Positions 8,199 to 18,723 of a stretch of 64,000 bases of DNA are shown here, piece after piece. The position numbers and the translations under genes are program-made. The stretch spans positions 1 to 64,000 of the forward strand of contig NZ_JABSNO010000019.1 of assembly GCF_013294015.1 (NCBI RefSeq), given 5' to 3'. The notes under the pieces are model-generated. The model saw nothing but the letters and a program-made list of their open reading frames with translations, did no database searches and was not told where the DNA came from. The DNA is from Frigoriflavimonas asaccharolytica. Lineage in GTDB: Bacteria; Bacteroidota; Bacteroidia; Flavobacteriales; Weeksellaceae. Position 1 is the first letter of the stretch, and the number at the start of each line of letters is the position of its first letter.

Positions 8199-10432
8199 AG
8201 CAATTTACAATAACTTATACTTATTCTTTTTTGCTCGGCAAGTACTTCTGACAAGAGTTCTAGTAACTCTGTAATGTTATTTAATTCTGCAAGCATAGAA
8301 ATTTTTGATATATCTCTTTTATCAAAAAATTCATTTTCTTCTATCTCGTTTTTCCTTATCTTTAATAAACTTTCTAGGTGATTTTTCGGTTTTTCCAAAA
8401 TCGCGGAATTTTGTGGAGAATCTTCTTCATTTTTAAAAATTTCTTCAATTTCTGCAAATTGCTGCAAAATTTTGATGTTCCATTGGTTAAAATCAATTTT
8501 GCTAAACAATTTCGTAGCATCGGAAAATTGGGAAAGAGAAGCGGTGTAACCCAAAGCGAGGTGAGAAGTGTTTACAAATTGATGCACATATTCCAATCTT
8601 TCTTGATGATTCTTTGGGTCGGAAAGCATCCGCTGAAAGTTATCTGATAGATTTGCTAAAGAAATGATGGCATCTCTTCTTTTCAACTTATAATTTTCTG
8701 CCTTTTCTGTGTTTTGTAGCAGATTTTCCATGACGACTTTGTAATAGTTGAGGTTTTCTTTCAAACAAATTTCCATCAAAGGTTTGTTGAGTGCCTCTTC
8801 CCAAATAGGAAAAATAAATAGAGAAACTAAAAACACCAAAACGCCTGCAATAGTAGTATCTACAAGTCTATCTTTAAAAATTACATTTACATTACCAGGA
8901 TTTAAAAAATTGAAAGAAATAAAAATATAAATGGTCATAAAGAATACTGCCCAAGCATATTTGGTTTTTAGCAATGAAAAACACAAAATCATGCTGGAAA
9001 ATAAAATGGTGAGTAAAACGGTATTATTTCCTACAAAATGCAGAATTAAATACGCTAAAAGTGCACCGGCAAATGTGCCGTAAATTCGCAATAAATTTCG
9101 GTGTTTTGTAATGCTGTACGCTGGTCTTATAATCGCGATAATGGTGATCAAAATCCAATAGGAATGCCCAATGCCGAGAAATTCAAATTTTGAAATTGCA
9201 TAGCCCAAAAGCATAGCAACTGTTAAACGGATTGCATGGCGAAAATGAGAAGACTTTAAAGAAAAATTTTGCGCAAATATTTTAAAATTTATTTTTTCTT
9301 CTTGAGGTAAAAATTTTAAGACATCAAAATTTTTAGAAATGTTCTTTTCAATTTTTTCGTTCTGTGACCATTTTTTTTGAATGATTTTTACCTCATCGTT
9401 CATTTCTTTTATGCGCATCATCACTAATCTTAGAGATAAATATTTCTCTAGATTGGTTTCATTTAAATTAGCATTGCGAAGTTGAAAATATTTTTGATAT
9501 ACTTTTTCTAAATGGATGTTGATATTAATATTGGGTGAAATTTTATTCCCACTTTGCAGTGCTATTCCTACATTTTCTACTTCTTCTGCAAGATAGAGGA
9601 GATGATCATGGATATCTGTGAGAATTCCCGTCTCGGAAAAATTTTCTTGTAACTTCTTAAAATCCGTATTTGTGGTAATTAATTTTTCGTAAAAATCTAT
9701 AGATGTCAGAAACATCAACATCAACATTCTACTTTGGTTGGTGGCTTCATCAACAATCTTTCTGGTTTTAAATAATACTTCTCGTGTATCTTCTTGCAAT
9801 GTTTTTATGATGCTCAGCTGAGAAATTACCTCACTTATTTTATTTTCTGCCTCTACACCAACTTTGTAAAATTGTGCTCTTAATCTTAAATACTCGGCAA
9901 GTTGAATATAATTTTCACCTATCAGTTGGCTCGCTAGTTTGTAAGGTTGAAGTTTTGAAACAACAAGGAAAATAAATAAAAACCAAAAACAACCTGCGGA
10001 AAATATAAGTATGCTTTTTAAAATATCATCTCCGGATAGATGACCATCTACAAATACAGAAAAAATGACCAGGGAAATACCACCAACTACTGACAATCTT
10101 TGTCCGTACACTCCAAACATAGAGTAAATAATGCCAAATATGATGATTTCTAAATAAATAAATACAGTGTAATCTTTTAATAGTGAGGCAATTGCGGCAA
10201 CGAGAATGAAATTTGTAATTGCAAAAATTAAGGTATTTCTCCGTCTGATATATGGCCCTATTTGATCTGTAAGTCCTACAAAACTTGTGGCTAGTGGAAA
10301 TAGGAAATACTCTTTTAGCAAGCCAAAATAGGCCAAAATTATACTCGGAATTACCACTGCAAGAGCAACTCTCATTCCGGAGAATAAGGCTTGGCTGGTT
10401 GCAAATTTTTTTAATTCAGATGTATAATTCAC
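8195..10432 (-). CDS. FUSC/YccS-type inner membrane protein
   Basis: A 745-residue membrane protein built as two repeats of a hydrophobic block followed by a cytoplasmic helical domain. The first block has about six helices (residues 18-165) and the second lies at about 400-540. The arrangement and length match YccS/YhfK and the fusaric-acid-resistance-like (FUSC) family. The segment GHSYWILITIIAIIRPAYS with TKHR after it is the typical FUSC signature. The substrate is unknown; relatives are linked to export of aromatic acids. It is transcribed alone, with no partner membrane-fusion gene beside it. Confidence 0.85.
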   Translation of the reverse strand: MNYTSELKKFATSQALFSGMRVALAVVIPSIILAYFGLLKEYFLFPLATSFVGLTDQIGPYIRRRNTLIFAITNFILVAAIASLLKDYTVFIYLEIIIFGIIYSMFGVYGQRLSVVGGISLVIFSVFVDGHLSGDDILKSILIFSAGCFWFLFIFLVVSKLQPYKLASQLIGENYIQLAEYLRLRAQFYKVGVEAENKISEVISQLSIIKTLQEDTREVLFKTRKIVDEATNQSRMLMLMFLTSIDFYEKLITTNTDFKKLQENFSETGILTDIHDHLLYLAEEVENVGIALQSGNKISPNININIHLEKVYQKYFQLRNANLNETNLEKYLSLRLVMMRIKEMNDEVKIIQKKWSQNEKIEKNISKNFDVLKFLPQEEKINFKIFAQNFSLKSSHFRHAIRLTVAMLLGYAISKFEFLGIGHSYWILITIIAIIRPAYSITKHRNLLRIYGTFAGALLAYLILHFVGNNTVLLTILFSSMILCFSLLKTKYAWAVFFMTIYIFISFNFLNPGNVNVIFKDRLVDTTIAGVLVFLVSLFIFPIWEEALNKPLMEICLKENLNYYKVVMENLLQNTEKAENYKLKRRDAIISLANLSDNFQRMLSDPKNHQERLEYVHQFVNTSHLALGYTASLSQFSDATKLFSKIDFNQWNIKILQQFAEIEEIFKNEEDSPQNSAILEKPKNHLESLLKIRKNEIEENEFFDKRDISKISMLAELNNITELLELLSEVLAEQKRISISYCKLL

Positions 10433-10479
10433 TTGTATTCTTTGATGTTATGCAAAACTACTGAAACCTATTCATAAAA

Positions 10480-10503
10480 AAAACCTCAAGCAATTGAGGT
10501 TTT
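10480..10503 (-). terminator. Terminator after porV
   Basis: A perfect 10-bp stem (AAAACCTCAA / TTGAGGTTTT) with a 4-nt loop lies 22 bp beyond the porV stop. On the minus strand it is followed by a T-run, as in an intrinsic terminator. It closes the porU-porV unit. Confidence 0.85.
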
Positions 10504-10524
10504 ATATTTTAAGAAATTATTTTA

Positions 10525-11691
10525 TTAATAATCTTGTGCGTTGTAAGTTTCTTCGCCGATATTCCATGTAAGACCAAATCTTAATGTATTGTCTAGCGCT
10601 GAATTTATTTTTGAAGTATTTATTAAATAAGAAACATCCAAAGCGAAAGAATTATATTTCAATCCAATACCAGCAGTACCGAATTGTCTTGCGCCTTGCT
10701 CCTCACTCTCATGGAAGTAACCTCCTCTTAAAAAGAACGCATTATCATAAGAATATTCTACACCTCCAGAAAGCATGATGCTTTTTTCATTGTTAAAGGA
10801 TTTTCCTATACCTTGTAGAACGCCTACATTTGGTATAGCAAAAGTATCGTTTCCATTTCTATCTTGTCCAGTAACTTCTTGCCCTGGAACCAATAATTTA
10901 GATCCTTCTGCGGTGATGCTCACTTTGTTCATGTCATCAATAAAGAAATCATATCCTAAACCTAATCTACCAATGGTTGGCAAATAAGATCTAGATTCAT
11001 CGTCTCCTGTATAGTCTAGTTTTGGTCCTAAATTTTGAACAGAAAAACCTGCATTTAATTTATTATCCATACCTCCTAATCCAGAGAATTTTGGAGAAGA
11101 ATAGTATCCAGAAACATCAACTGCAAAAGAGTTTGCTGCTTTTAAAGTTGTATCTGTGTTGAAACCACCCGATAAATCTGAACGTATAAATCTACCAGTA
11201 ACAGCCATAGAAAAAGAGTCTGCTAATTTTAAAGCATACGCTACATCTACTGAAAATTCATTTGGTTTTGCTGTACCGCCATCTGCCACAGTATTTTCAC
11301 CAACCAAAGTTCTCAAATCTACCTCTCCCATGTTGAAATAATACAAACTTGCAGATATTGTAGATCTTTCTTCATCACCTATAAATGTGAAGTAAGAACC
11401 ATAAATGAGAAAAACATCGTTGGTAAGTTTATTAAGATATGGAGTATAATTGACACCTACACCAGAAGTAGTTCTGCTGAAAGGATATTTTGCTGCATTC
11501 CAAAATTGAGAATAAACATCCGGAGATGTAACCACACCTTGATCTCCTAGACCACCAGATCTAGCATCTGGTGCAACGCGCAAAAAAGGTGCTCCGGTTA
11601 GAACGGGCCGTATGTTGCTCAAGTCTTGTGCAAAAGCAGCGAAACTAAATCCTAATCCTACGCCTAAAAGCAATTTTTTTGTGAAATCCAT
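10525..11691 (-). CDS. porV: Type IX secretion system outer membrane protein PorV (LptO)
   Basis: A beta-barrel of the FadL-like fold that shuttles type IX cargo from the translocon to the PorU sortase at the cell surface. The N-terminus has a signal peptide (MDFTKKLLLGVGLGFSFAAFAQ), then the conserved PorV start RPVLTGAPFLRVAPDARSGG and SQFWNAAKYPF. The rest is alternating beta-strand sequence ending in an aromatic-rich strand (LRFGLTWNIGEE). At 388 residues it matches the family. It lies 33 bp downstream of porU on the same strand, the usual porU-porV pair. Confidence 0.95.
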   Translation of the reverse strand: MDFTKKLLLGVGLGFSFAAFAQDLSNIRPVLTGAPFLRVAPDARSGGLGDQGVVTSPDVYSQFWNAAKYPFSRTTSGVGVNYTPYLNKLTNDVFLIYGSYFTFIGDEERSTISASLYYFNMGEVDLRTLVGENTVADGGTAKPNEFSVDVAYALKLADSFSMAVTGRFIRSDLSGGFNTDTTLKAANSFAVDVSGYYSSPKFSGLGGMDNKLNAGFSVQNLGPKLDYTGDDESRSYLPTIGRLGLGYDFFIDDMNKVSITAEGSKLLVPGQEVTGQDRNGNDTFAIPNVGVLQGIGKSFNNEKSIMLSGGVEYSYDNAFFLRGGYFHESEEQGARQFGTAGIGLKYNSFALDVSYLINTSKINSALDNTLRFGLTWNIGEETYNAQDY

Positions 11692-11724
11692 ATAATCTTA
11701 TTTTTTAAAGTTCAAATATAATAA

Positions 11725-14700
11725 TTATTTTAATAATACCATCTTTTCTATTGCAGTTGCTCCACCTTTGCATTTGTCTTGATTCTGGCTGCGAGCAAAA
11801 ATCTTAAAAATATAGGTTCCTTTCCCTACTGTATCGCCAAAATCGTCTTTTCCATCCCACATTATCGCTTGTCTTGGTGTTCTGAAACCTTCAAAAAATG
11901 GTTCTCCAGATACAGATTGGCTTATTGTTTTTACTAATTTTCCGGTGATGGTATAAATTTGTACGTTCACATCAAGAATATCATCACAATTATGTTCAAA
12001 TTGGATATACGTTTTATCTGTGAAAGGGTTTGGCCAGTTCAGCAATCTTTTTACTTGCAATTGTTGATCAGTTTCATCTTTTACTATAAAGTTTAACGTT
12101 TCCGTAGTAGAATTATTGTTGATGTCCCAAACTTTAAATGTAAGTGTGTGCTCACCTGGTGCAAGATTTCTAAAAGGGTAGGTTACATATCCCTTTTGAT
12201 ATTCTGCAAGATTTGGACTGGCACAGCCCAATCCATCTCCCGGACTATAGAAATCATTTAACACTACAGTGTTTATTATTTGCCCATCTAGAAATACCGT
12301 TATATCATGTCCGATACCTGATCCTGTGCTATTAATACCTGTATCATCTGTGATACATGCCAATAAAAGTGGATTTTGATTGGTGATGCCGCCGTTTGCA
12401 AAATTCGTGTTATTCATATATAATCTTACCGCTGGTGGAGTGCTGTCTGTAATTCCATTAGGATTGATGTCTCCTATTTGATAAGGTAAATTTGTGAATA
12501 CATCAAAAACATTATTATCCGCATAAGCAAGAATTCTACCTGTTCCAACTACATAATTAATATCATTTGGCACATAAAATTCTACCGTAAATTGCCCATT
12601 AATGGCTACTCCTGCAGCTTTTACGATTGGGCTTCCTTCTTCTATATAATTTAAAATTGGAACCAGATTCCCATCATTATTTAAAGTAGATTTGGATACC
12701 TTTTTGTCGAAAATATTAATTGCAACCTTCCCATTAAATGTAGTATCTACAGATCCACTTGCATTATTTATATGTCCGGTAATAGTTACAAAATCTAAAG
12801 CTCTTATAATATTTGGAACTGGTGTTGCAATGTTATCAATTTGTATTAATCTTTTGGGTCTACTCATTTTCATGGCTGGATCTCCAAAAAAGTTTACTTT
12901 AAAATGATTGGAATTTCCGCCAAAATTCTGTTTCGCTTCAAGGTGTGCATCTCCCAATGTTTTAAAATCATCATTGAGAAGTTTGAACATCGTCCGCGTA
13001 AATTCCGCAGTAAAAAGTACACCATATCCTACATCTATTGCTCTGCTAGAGGTAATCATAGAAGATGCTCCGCCATTCTTCAATTTCATGGTTTGCTCTC
13101 CAGTAGAAAATACATTCGGCTCGTCCCAAAGCGTAAATTCGCAGGTAATGGTAGATACGAAAGGCGTTCTACTATAAATTTGATTAAAATTATTAAAATT
13201 TGAAACTTCATCTGAGGTTAAAATTCTTTCTTGAGACCATCCATTTGGTCCACCATGTCCAAAGTAGAACATATACATGCTATTGCTTATATCATTAGAA
13301 ATAATTTGATTTACTTGCGGATATCTTTGTCCACCTGCCGTGCTTATAGCGGGGAAAGAATCATTATATGCTTTTCTTACGTTGTACTCTGGCTTATCAG
13401 AAGTGCCTTCAAATGTTTGCACCAATGCACTATTCATTACCGTGTGAAAAGGTGTTCCGCCATCATTATCATCATCTGCGAAAAAATCTAATTTCATTCT
13501 CCACACACCAAATGGGGTAGATTGTCCTGGCAAAGCATTGTAATAGCCCAATGTTTTATCAATCATATTTGTCGCTTCTGTAATATTTGCCGCAGGAATT
13601 CTACCGACTGGTATATCTGGAATGATACCCGGGATGAATGTAGAAGTTTGCGGTTGCGTCATTGCAAAATAATCATCTGTTACATAAGAATTTACAAAAT
13701 CTGCACTATATTCACTTTGAAATCCTGGTACGATGTTAAAATTATTGGGTGTTCTATTTTTGAAATCATAAGTTGCATCACCTAAGATAAAAACATATTT
13801 TAATGTTCCAGCTGGTCTATTTAGTTCCGTAATAAAATCTCTAATTGCAGTCATATCTTGGCTACCACTGCTATATTCGTTATAAATTTTATTAATATCT
13901 ACTATTTGTACATTATAATTATTCTTTGTTTGATGGTAATTTGCCAATCTTTGTGCTTGGGGAATCATTTGAGGTTGAGTAAGAATCACATAATCTACAT
14001 TTTGCAAACCTTTCAAATTTTGATTGGTTATTTTCCCGACGAAAGCTGGCGAGAAGGCTGCATCTGCACGAAATGCCACAAATTCATTATTGAAAACAGG
14101 ACTATTGGTAGAGTATCCAAAATTAAACGTAGAATTATTTGATGCTTTATTCACTTTTCTACTCGCATTTGTAAGGTCAGATACATCCCAAATCTGATCC
14201 ATCGCAGTAGCATTTGCTACAGAAAAACCATATAGCGTTCCGGATCCGCTTTGAAGAGAAAAATCTCTAAAATTCATCTGCGAACCATTAAAATTTAGAT
14301 TTTCTTTGTACTGCACCTCTGCATAATCTAAATAAAATACACCATTAGGATTAATAGTCACATTTGGAGTATAATTAATTGAGATAGAATTACCAGATAA
14401 ATTACTCACAAAACCGCTATATCGCAGTGGAATGAATATTTGTGCAGCTCCACTTGGTACGGTTTGAGTAGAATTATTCTGTGAGTTTACGTTGAATTGA
14501 ATATTTGTGCCTTGTGCGTTAGAACCAACAACTTGGGTTCTGTATCTTATTAAATCCCCAGCTTGTATTGGGGAATTTGTATTAAAAGTAACAGTTTTTG
14601 GGGTAGAAAAAAATGCGGCATCTAGCCATAATCTACCTAATTTTAATAAATTTACTTCGTCTTTATTTATAAATTGAAAATCATCATACCTCGTTATTAG

Positions 14701-15600
14701 ATTAGCAGGTAGCACTTCATCTTGCAACTGTACCCTTTTACCAGGCCCTTTATCAAAATTGATAAAGTAATAAGAAACGTCTTCATATATATTTTTCACG
14801 TTATTGCTTCTGTCTGTTCTGGTATCCGTTCTTTTAAAGCCATTGCCATTTGTAGTATCATACAAATTATATCCATCCGGACCTTGAGCATAAAACAATG
14901 CGAAATCCCCAGTATTCCAAACTCCATCATCTTCACCTACAACTTGTATAGCATTTTCTTGCAATGCATCATATTTTGTATTTTGGTTAAATTCTGAAAG
15001 CATGACTCCACCATTACCGTAAATTCTAAAATTTTTGGGGTTTACATTTCCTGGATTTATACCATTGCTCTGTAAAAATTGACTTGTAATTTTAAAAATA
15101 CCAGATTTATCTACTTTTATTTTGTAGAAATCACCAGAAGAAAGCGGATTATTAGTTGTTCCAACCTTCTGTATTTGTCGCGGAGTACTATTTCCACTCG
15201 ATAAATTAAAAGAAGATACACGTTGTAATTGATTATTAAAAGATCTAAATAATGCTAAATTGATAGAAGCTATACTACCGTTTTCTCCGTTGTAGTAAGA
15301 AATTCCAGAAATTTCATGATCTGCAATATCATTCGGAACCAAATCATACAAGTCTTTTCCAGTAATATTATCCCATTGAATATTATCAATTTTTAAATTT
15401 TTTTCTGGAACATTTTGTTTTATATTAATAAATATATTATTTTGGTCGAATGAAAATCCTTCATTGGTAAAATGAGGAAGATTCATTTTGGCTACACCGA
15501 AATCGTGGATTTGAGAGCCATCCCATTGAATATTGACTCTTTGAGAAAAATAAAAACTATTAAAAACTAATAAAAATAAAAAAGTATAAAGCCTGATCAT
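11725..15600 (-). CDS. porU: Type IX secretion sortase PorU
   Basis: Cell-surface sortase that removes the C-terminal signal of type IX cargo and joins the cargo to lipopolysaccharide or releases it. A signal peptide (MIRLYTFLFLLVFNSFYFSQ) is followed by a long beta-rich N-terminal region, a gingipain-like C25 peptidase domain (about residues 525-920) and a C-terminal Ig/CTD-like end with NWPNPFTDKTYIQF. The catalytic dyad is seen as His782 in YFGHGGPNGW and Cys820 in STITCEFTLWD. At 1291 residues the length is typical. porV follows, and gldJ is divergent upstream. Confidence 0.95.
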   Translation of the reverse strand: MIRLYTFLFLLVFNSFYFSQRVNIQWDGSQIHDFGVAKMNLPHFTNEGFSFDQNNIFINIKQNVPEKNLKIDNIQWDNITGKDLYDLVPNDIADHEISGISYYNGENGSIASINLALFRSFNNQLQRVSSFNLSSGNSTPRQIQKVGTTNNPLSSGDFYKIKVDKSGIFKITSQFLQSNGINPGNVNPKNFRIYGNGGVMLSEFNQNTKYDALQENAIQVVGEDDGVWNTGDFALFYAQGPDGYNLYDTTNGNGFKRTDTRTDRSNNVKNIYEDVSYYFINFDKGPGKRVQLQDEVLPANLITRYDDFQFINKDEVNLLKLGRLWLDAAFFSTPKTVTFNTNSPIQAGDLIRYRTQVVGSNAQGTNIQFNVNSQNNSTQTVPSGAAQIFIPLRYSGFVSNLSGNSISINYTPNVTINPNGVFYLDYAEVQYKENLNFNGSQMNFRDFSLQSGSGTLYGFSVANATAMDQIWDVSDLTNASRKVNKASNNSTFNFGYSTNSPVFNNEFVAFRADAAFSPAFVGKITNQNLKGLQNVDYVILTQPQMIPQAQRLANYHQTKNNYNVQIVDINKIYNEYSSGSQDMTAIRDFITELNRPAGTLKYVFILGDATYDFKNRTPNNFNIVPGFQSEYSADFVNSYVTDDYFAMTQPQTSTFIPGIIPDIPVGRIPAANITEATNMIDKTLGYYNALPGQSTPFGVWRMKLDFFADDDNDGGTPFHTVMNSALVQTFEGTSDKPEYNVRKAYNDSFPAISTAGGQRYPQVNQIISNDISNSMYMFYFGHGGPNGWSQERILTSDEVSNFNNFNQIYSRTPFVSTITCEFTLWDEPNVFSTGEQTMKLKNGGASSMITSSRAIDVGYGVLFTAEFTRTMFKLLNDDFKTLGDAHLEAKQNFGGNSNHFKVNFFGDPAMKMSRPKRLIQIDNIATPVPNIIRALDFVTITGHINNASGSVDTTFNGKVAINIFDKKVSKSTLNNDGNLVPILNYIEEGSPIVKAAGVAINGQFTVEFYVPNDINYVVGTGRILAYADNNVFDVFTNLPYQIGDINPNGITDSTPPAVRLYMNNTNFANGGITNQNPLLLACITDDTGINSTGSGIGHDITVFLDGQIINTVVLNDFYSPGDGLGCASPNLAEYQKGYVTYPFRNLAPGEHTLTFKVWDINNNSTTETLNFIVKDETDQQLQVKRLLNWPNPFTDKTYIQFEHNCDDILDVNVQIYTITGKLVKTISQSVSGEPFFEGFRTPRQAIMWDGKDDFGDTVGKGTYIFKIFARSQNQDKCKGGATAIEKMVLLK

Positions 15601-15761
15601 ATTGCGAATGTATTTCTAAATTACAAATTAAACGAAAATTTATAAAATATTGTATGATAGAATAAAAATAATTTCGCTGCATTCGATAAAAAAATCAATT
15701 TTTTACTTGATTTATTAATAAAAATATTATTTCTTTGTACTTTGTAAACATTAATTAAACT

Positions 15762-17357
15762 ATGAAAAAACTAAAGTTATTTTCATTAATAGCATTAAGT
15801 TCAGCATTTATTCTTTCCAGTTGTGGAGGTAGTAATGGTGGTGGCACTAAAAGCTTTGTGAGTAAAACAGGATGGAAACCAAACGACAAGAAAGGTTGGT
15901 TCTTTGCCGGAAAACAAGAAAAACAAAAAGGTTGGCCAGGAATGGTGCTTGTTGAAGGAGGAACTTTCACGATGGGATTGGTGAAAGATGATGTAATGCA
16001 TGATTGGAACAATACGCCGCATAGAATGCAGGTAAGTTCTTTCTTCATGGGTGAAACGGAAATCACAAATTATGAATACCGTGAATATCTTACGTGGTTA
16101 AAGTACGTATTTCCACCATCTGATCCAGATTTTAAAGAAATTTATAGTGGAGCTTTACCAGATACTTTGCTTTGGGAAAACAAATTATCAAGAAATGATA
16201 ATGCTACCAATTATTTCAGAGATCCAGGTTATGATTTCTACCCAGTTGTAGGAGTTACTTGGACACAAGCAAATAATTATTGTGATTGGCTTACCAATAG
16301 AGCAAATGAAAAAGCATTAATGGATAAAGGCGTAATAGCTAAAAATTTATACCTTAATGATTCTAATAATATTGGAGCTACAGCCTTTAATATGGATAAA
16401 TTCAAATCGAATGATCCAGAGATGGCAGCTTATATTAATAAACAAAGGTTAGATCAAAAATCTGGATTGAAAGGAGTTACTGATAGAGTAAGATCAGCAA
16501 ATGGTTCTCCAAATTCAGATCTAGTTACCAAATTCAGACTTCCTACAGAAGTAGAATGGGAATTTGCTGCTCTTGCAGTTGAAAAAAATAGAGAATACAA
16601 TAATCTTCTAGGTAAAAATCCAGAGATTGAAAATTTAAGAGGAACAAAAGGAAAAAATTCTGGTATGTTCTTAGAAAATTTCAAAAATGGAACTGGTGAT
16701 TACTCTGGTGTACCTGGATGGAAAAATGATGGTGCTGCAAGAACTGCAGATGTTAAAGATTTCCCATCTAATGCTCTAGGTCTTTATGGAATGTATGGAA
16801 ACGTTGCAGAATGGTGCGCGGATGTTTACAGACCTATAATTGATGCAGAATATAGCGATTTCAATTACTTTAGAGGAAATGTTACTCAAAAAATTAATAG
16901 AAATGGAGACGGTTCTTATAAAAAAGTAGAACAAGGTACAATGAAATTTGATACTTTGAATGACGGAAGATTAGTTCCAAGAAATTTACCAGGTGAATTC
17001 GAAAGAGAAGTAATTGCAGATTACAGTAATTTCAGAGACGGTGATAGAAGATCTTCTCTTGAATACAGAACAGAATCTGACAGCACAGATCCGAATTTTT
17101 CTATGTATAATGCTCCAAAAAAGAACTTTTATGTAGATGCAAACGGTAAAGTGATTTTAGAAAAAGACGTTGCAAACAGAACCTCGCAAGTTGCTAATTA
17201 TATTAGAGTTGTGAAAGGTGGTTCTTGGCAAGATACAGCATACTGGTTAGATCCGGGCCAAAGAAGATACAAAGATGAAAAACAAGGCTTTGGTTGGATT
17301 GGTTTCCGTGTAGCGCAAGATGCTAAATCAAATGAAAAAAGTAGAACGAGAAGATAA
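15762..17357 (+). CDS. gldJ: Gliding motility lipoprotein GldJ
   Basis: Outer-membrane-associated lipoprotein needed for gliding and for stable type IX secretion. The signal ends in FILSSCGG, giving a lipid-modified Cys at about residue 21. The body is a formylglycine-generating-enzyme/sulfatase-modifying fold: VEGGTFTMG near the start, RLPTEVEWEFAAL in the middle, YGMYGNVAEWCADVYR, then VVKGGSWQDTAYWLDPGQRR and GWIGFRVAQ at the end. At 531 residues it matches GldJ. It is divergent from porU-porV and followed by its own terminator. Confidence 0.95.
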   Translation: MKKLKLFSLIALSSAFILSSCGGSNGGGTKSFVSKTGWKPNDKKGWFFAGKQEKQKGWPGMVLVEGGTFTMGLVKDDVMHDWNNTPHRMQVSSFFMGETEITNYEYREYLTWLKYVFPPSDPDFKEIYSGALPDTLLWENKLSRNDNATNYFRDPGYDFYPVVGVTWTQANNYCDWLTNRANEKALMDKGVIAKNLYLNDSNNIGATAFNMDKFKSNDPEMAAYINKQRLDQKSGLKGVTDRVRSANGSPNSDLVTKFRLPTEVEWEFAALAVEKNREYNNLLGKNPEIENLRGTKGKNSGMFLENFKNGTGDYSGVPGWKNDGAARTADVKDFPSNALGLYGMYGNVAEWCADVYRPIIDAEYSDFNYFRGNVTQKINRNGDGSYKKVEQGTMKFDTLNDGRLVPRNLPGEFEREVIADYSNFRDGDRRSSLEYRTESDSTDPNFSMYNAPKKNFYVDANGKVILEKDVANRTSQVANYIRVVKGGSWQDTAYWLDPGQRRYKDEKQGFGWIGFRVAQDAKSNEKSRTRR

Positions 17358-17377
17358 TATCTTCTAAATTTAATACA

Positions 17378-17406
17378 AATCCTTCCTATTTATAGGAAGG
17401 ATTTTT
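17378..17406 (+). terminator. Terminator after gldJ
   Basis: AAATCCTTCCTA and TAGGAAGGATTT form a strong stem with a TTTA loop, followed by a T-run. The T-run merges into the -7 box of the murF promoter, so the end of one unit and the start of the next are packed within 40 bp. Confidence 0.88.
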
Positions 17407-17414
17407 TATTTTTG
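17407..17414 (+). promoter_or_regulatory. murF -7 promoter element TATTTTTG
   Basis: TATTTTTG fits TAnnTTTG and ends only 5 bp before the murF ATG at 17420, so transcription would start at or within the start codon. No clear TTTG is seen at the -33 position, which lies inside the gldJ terminator. Confidence 0.55.
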
Positions 17415-17419
17415 CAAAG

Positions 17420-18694
17420 ATGAATGCACAAGATTTTTATTCGATATTTAAAAGATGTACCGCTGTACAAATAGACAGTAGAAAAGTGAAAAAGAATGAT
17501 ATTTTCTTTGCCTTTTCTGGCGATAATTTCAATGCTGCCCAACTTGCAGAAAGTGCAATAGAAAATGGCGCACTTGCAGCAATTGTAGAATTACAAGAGT
17601 TTGAAAACAAAGAAAAAAATATTTATTATGTAGCATCCACTTTGCAATTTTTACAAGAATTAGCCATTTATCATAGAAGTAAAATTGATATTCCTATCAT
17701 TGGTTTAACGGGAAGTAATGGGAAAACTACTACCAAAGAACTCATTCATACAGTACTTTCCGCAAAGTACAACGTATTAGCAACAGAAGGTAATTTTAAC
17801 AATCATATTGGTGTTCCCCTTACTTTGCTTTCTATAAAACCGGATCATGAGATTGCAGTGGTAGAGATGGGTGCTAATCATCAAAAAGAAATTGAATTTT
17901 TGTGCACGCTGGCTAAACCAACTTTAGGATATATTACTAATTTTGGAAAAGCACACTTAGAAGGTTTTGGTGGTTTTGAAGGTGTAATAAAAGGTAAATC
18001 TGAGATGTATGCTTACTTAATGAGTGAGAACAAAACAATTTTAATTAATAAATCTGACCAAATACAAGTTGAAAAAACGGTAGATTATAAAGATGTCATT
18101 TCTTTTGGAACTCCAAATGCAGACTATTATTTTGAAAATTACACAGAAAACAATCTGGTTGGTCTAGAATTCTTAGGTCAAAAACTACTTTCACAACTAA
18201 CTGGAAGCTACAATTTCTCCAATCTTTCAGCTGCTGTCGCATTAGGATTAAAGTACGACATTGATTTTACAAGTATAAAAAATGCTGTTGAATTGTATGT
18301 TCCTACAAATATGCGCTCTCAAATACTAAGAAAAAATGATAAAACTTTAGTTTTAGATACCTACAATGCAAATCCTTCTTCGATGGTAGAATCTTTGAAA
18401 AACTTTAGTTCATTTGCTGGTTCCAAAACTATCATCATTGGCGATATGCTTGAATTAGGCAATGAAAGTGAAACAGAACATAAAGAGATTTTAAATTTCG
18501 CTAAAAACTTTTCTTTTAATCAAATTATTACGGTCGGAAGAGAATTTCAAAAAGCGAATACTGGAGATTTAAGTTTTACAAATACTCAAGAACTGATTGA
18601 ATATTTGCAGGGAAATAAAATTATTACAGAAAATATTCTATTAAAAGCATCACGAGGAATAGCTTTGGAGAAAATTTTAGATTTTATAGATTGA
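17420..18694 (+). CDS. murF: UDP-N-acetylmuramoyl-tripeptide--D-alanyl-D-alanine ligase
   Basis: Adds D-Ala-D-Ala to the UDP-MurNAc-tripeptide, the last cytoplasmic step of the peptidoglycan precursor. It has three Mur ligase domains: the N-terminal uridine-binding domain (VQIDSRKVKKNDIFFAF), a central ATP domain with P-loop GLTGSNGKTTTKE at about residues 95-107 and NFNNHIGVPLTLL, and a C-terminal domain with LDTYNANPSSM and GDMLELG. At 424 residues it is near the family norm. It lies directly after the gldJ terminator and is probably transcribed from its own promoter. Confidence 0.96.
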   Translation: MNAQDFYSIFKRCTAVQIDSRKVKKNDIFFAFSGDNFNAAQLAESAIENGALAAIVELQEFENKEKNIYYVASTLQFLQELAIYHRSKIDIPIIGLTGSNGKTTTKELIHTVLSAKYNVLATEGNFNNHIGVPLTLLSIKPDHEIAVVEMGANHQKEIEFLCTLAKPTLGYITNFGKAHLEGFGGFEGVIKGKSEMYAYLMSENKTILINKSDQIQVEKTVDYKDVISFGTPNADYYFENYTENNLVGLEFLGQKLLSQLTGSYNFSNLSAAVALGLKYDIDFTSIKNAVELYVPTNMRSQILRKNDKTLVLDTYNANPSSMVESLKNFSSFAGSKTIIIGDMLELGNESETEHKEILNFAKNFSFNQIITVGREFQKANTGDLSFTNTQELIEYLQGNKIITENILLKASRGIALEKILDFID

Positions 18695-18723
18695 TTGTTT
18701 GCTAGATTTTTTATGAAATTAAA

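Noticed and set aside
12692-14997. Series of plus-strand open frames across porU
   Set aside because: They are antisense shadows of a single long, well-conserved gene.
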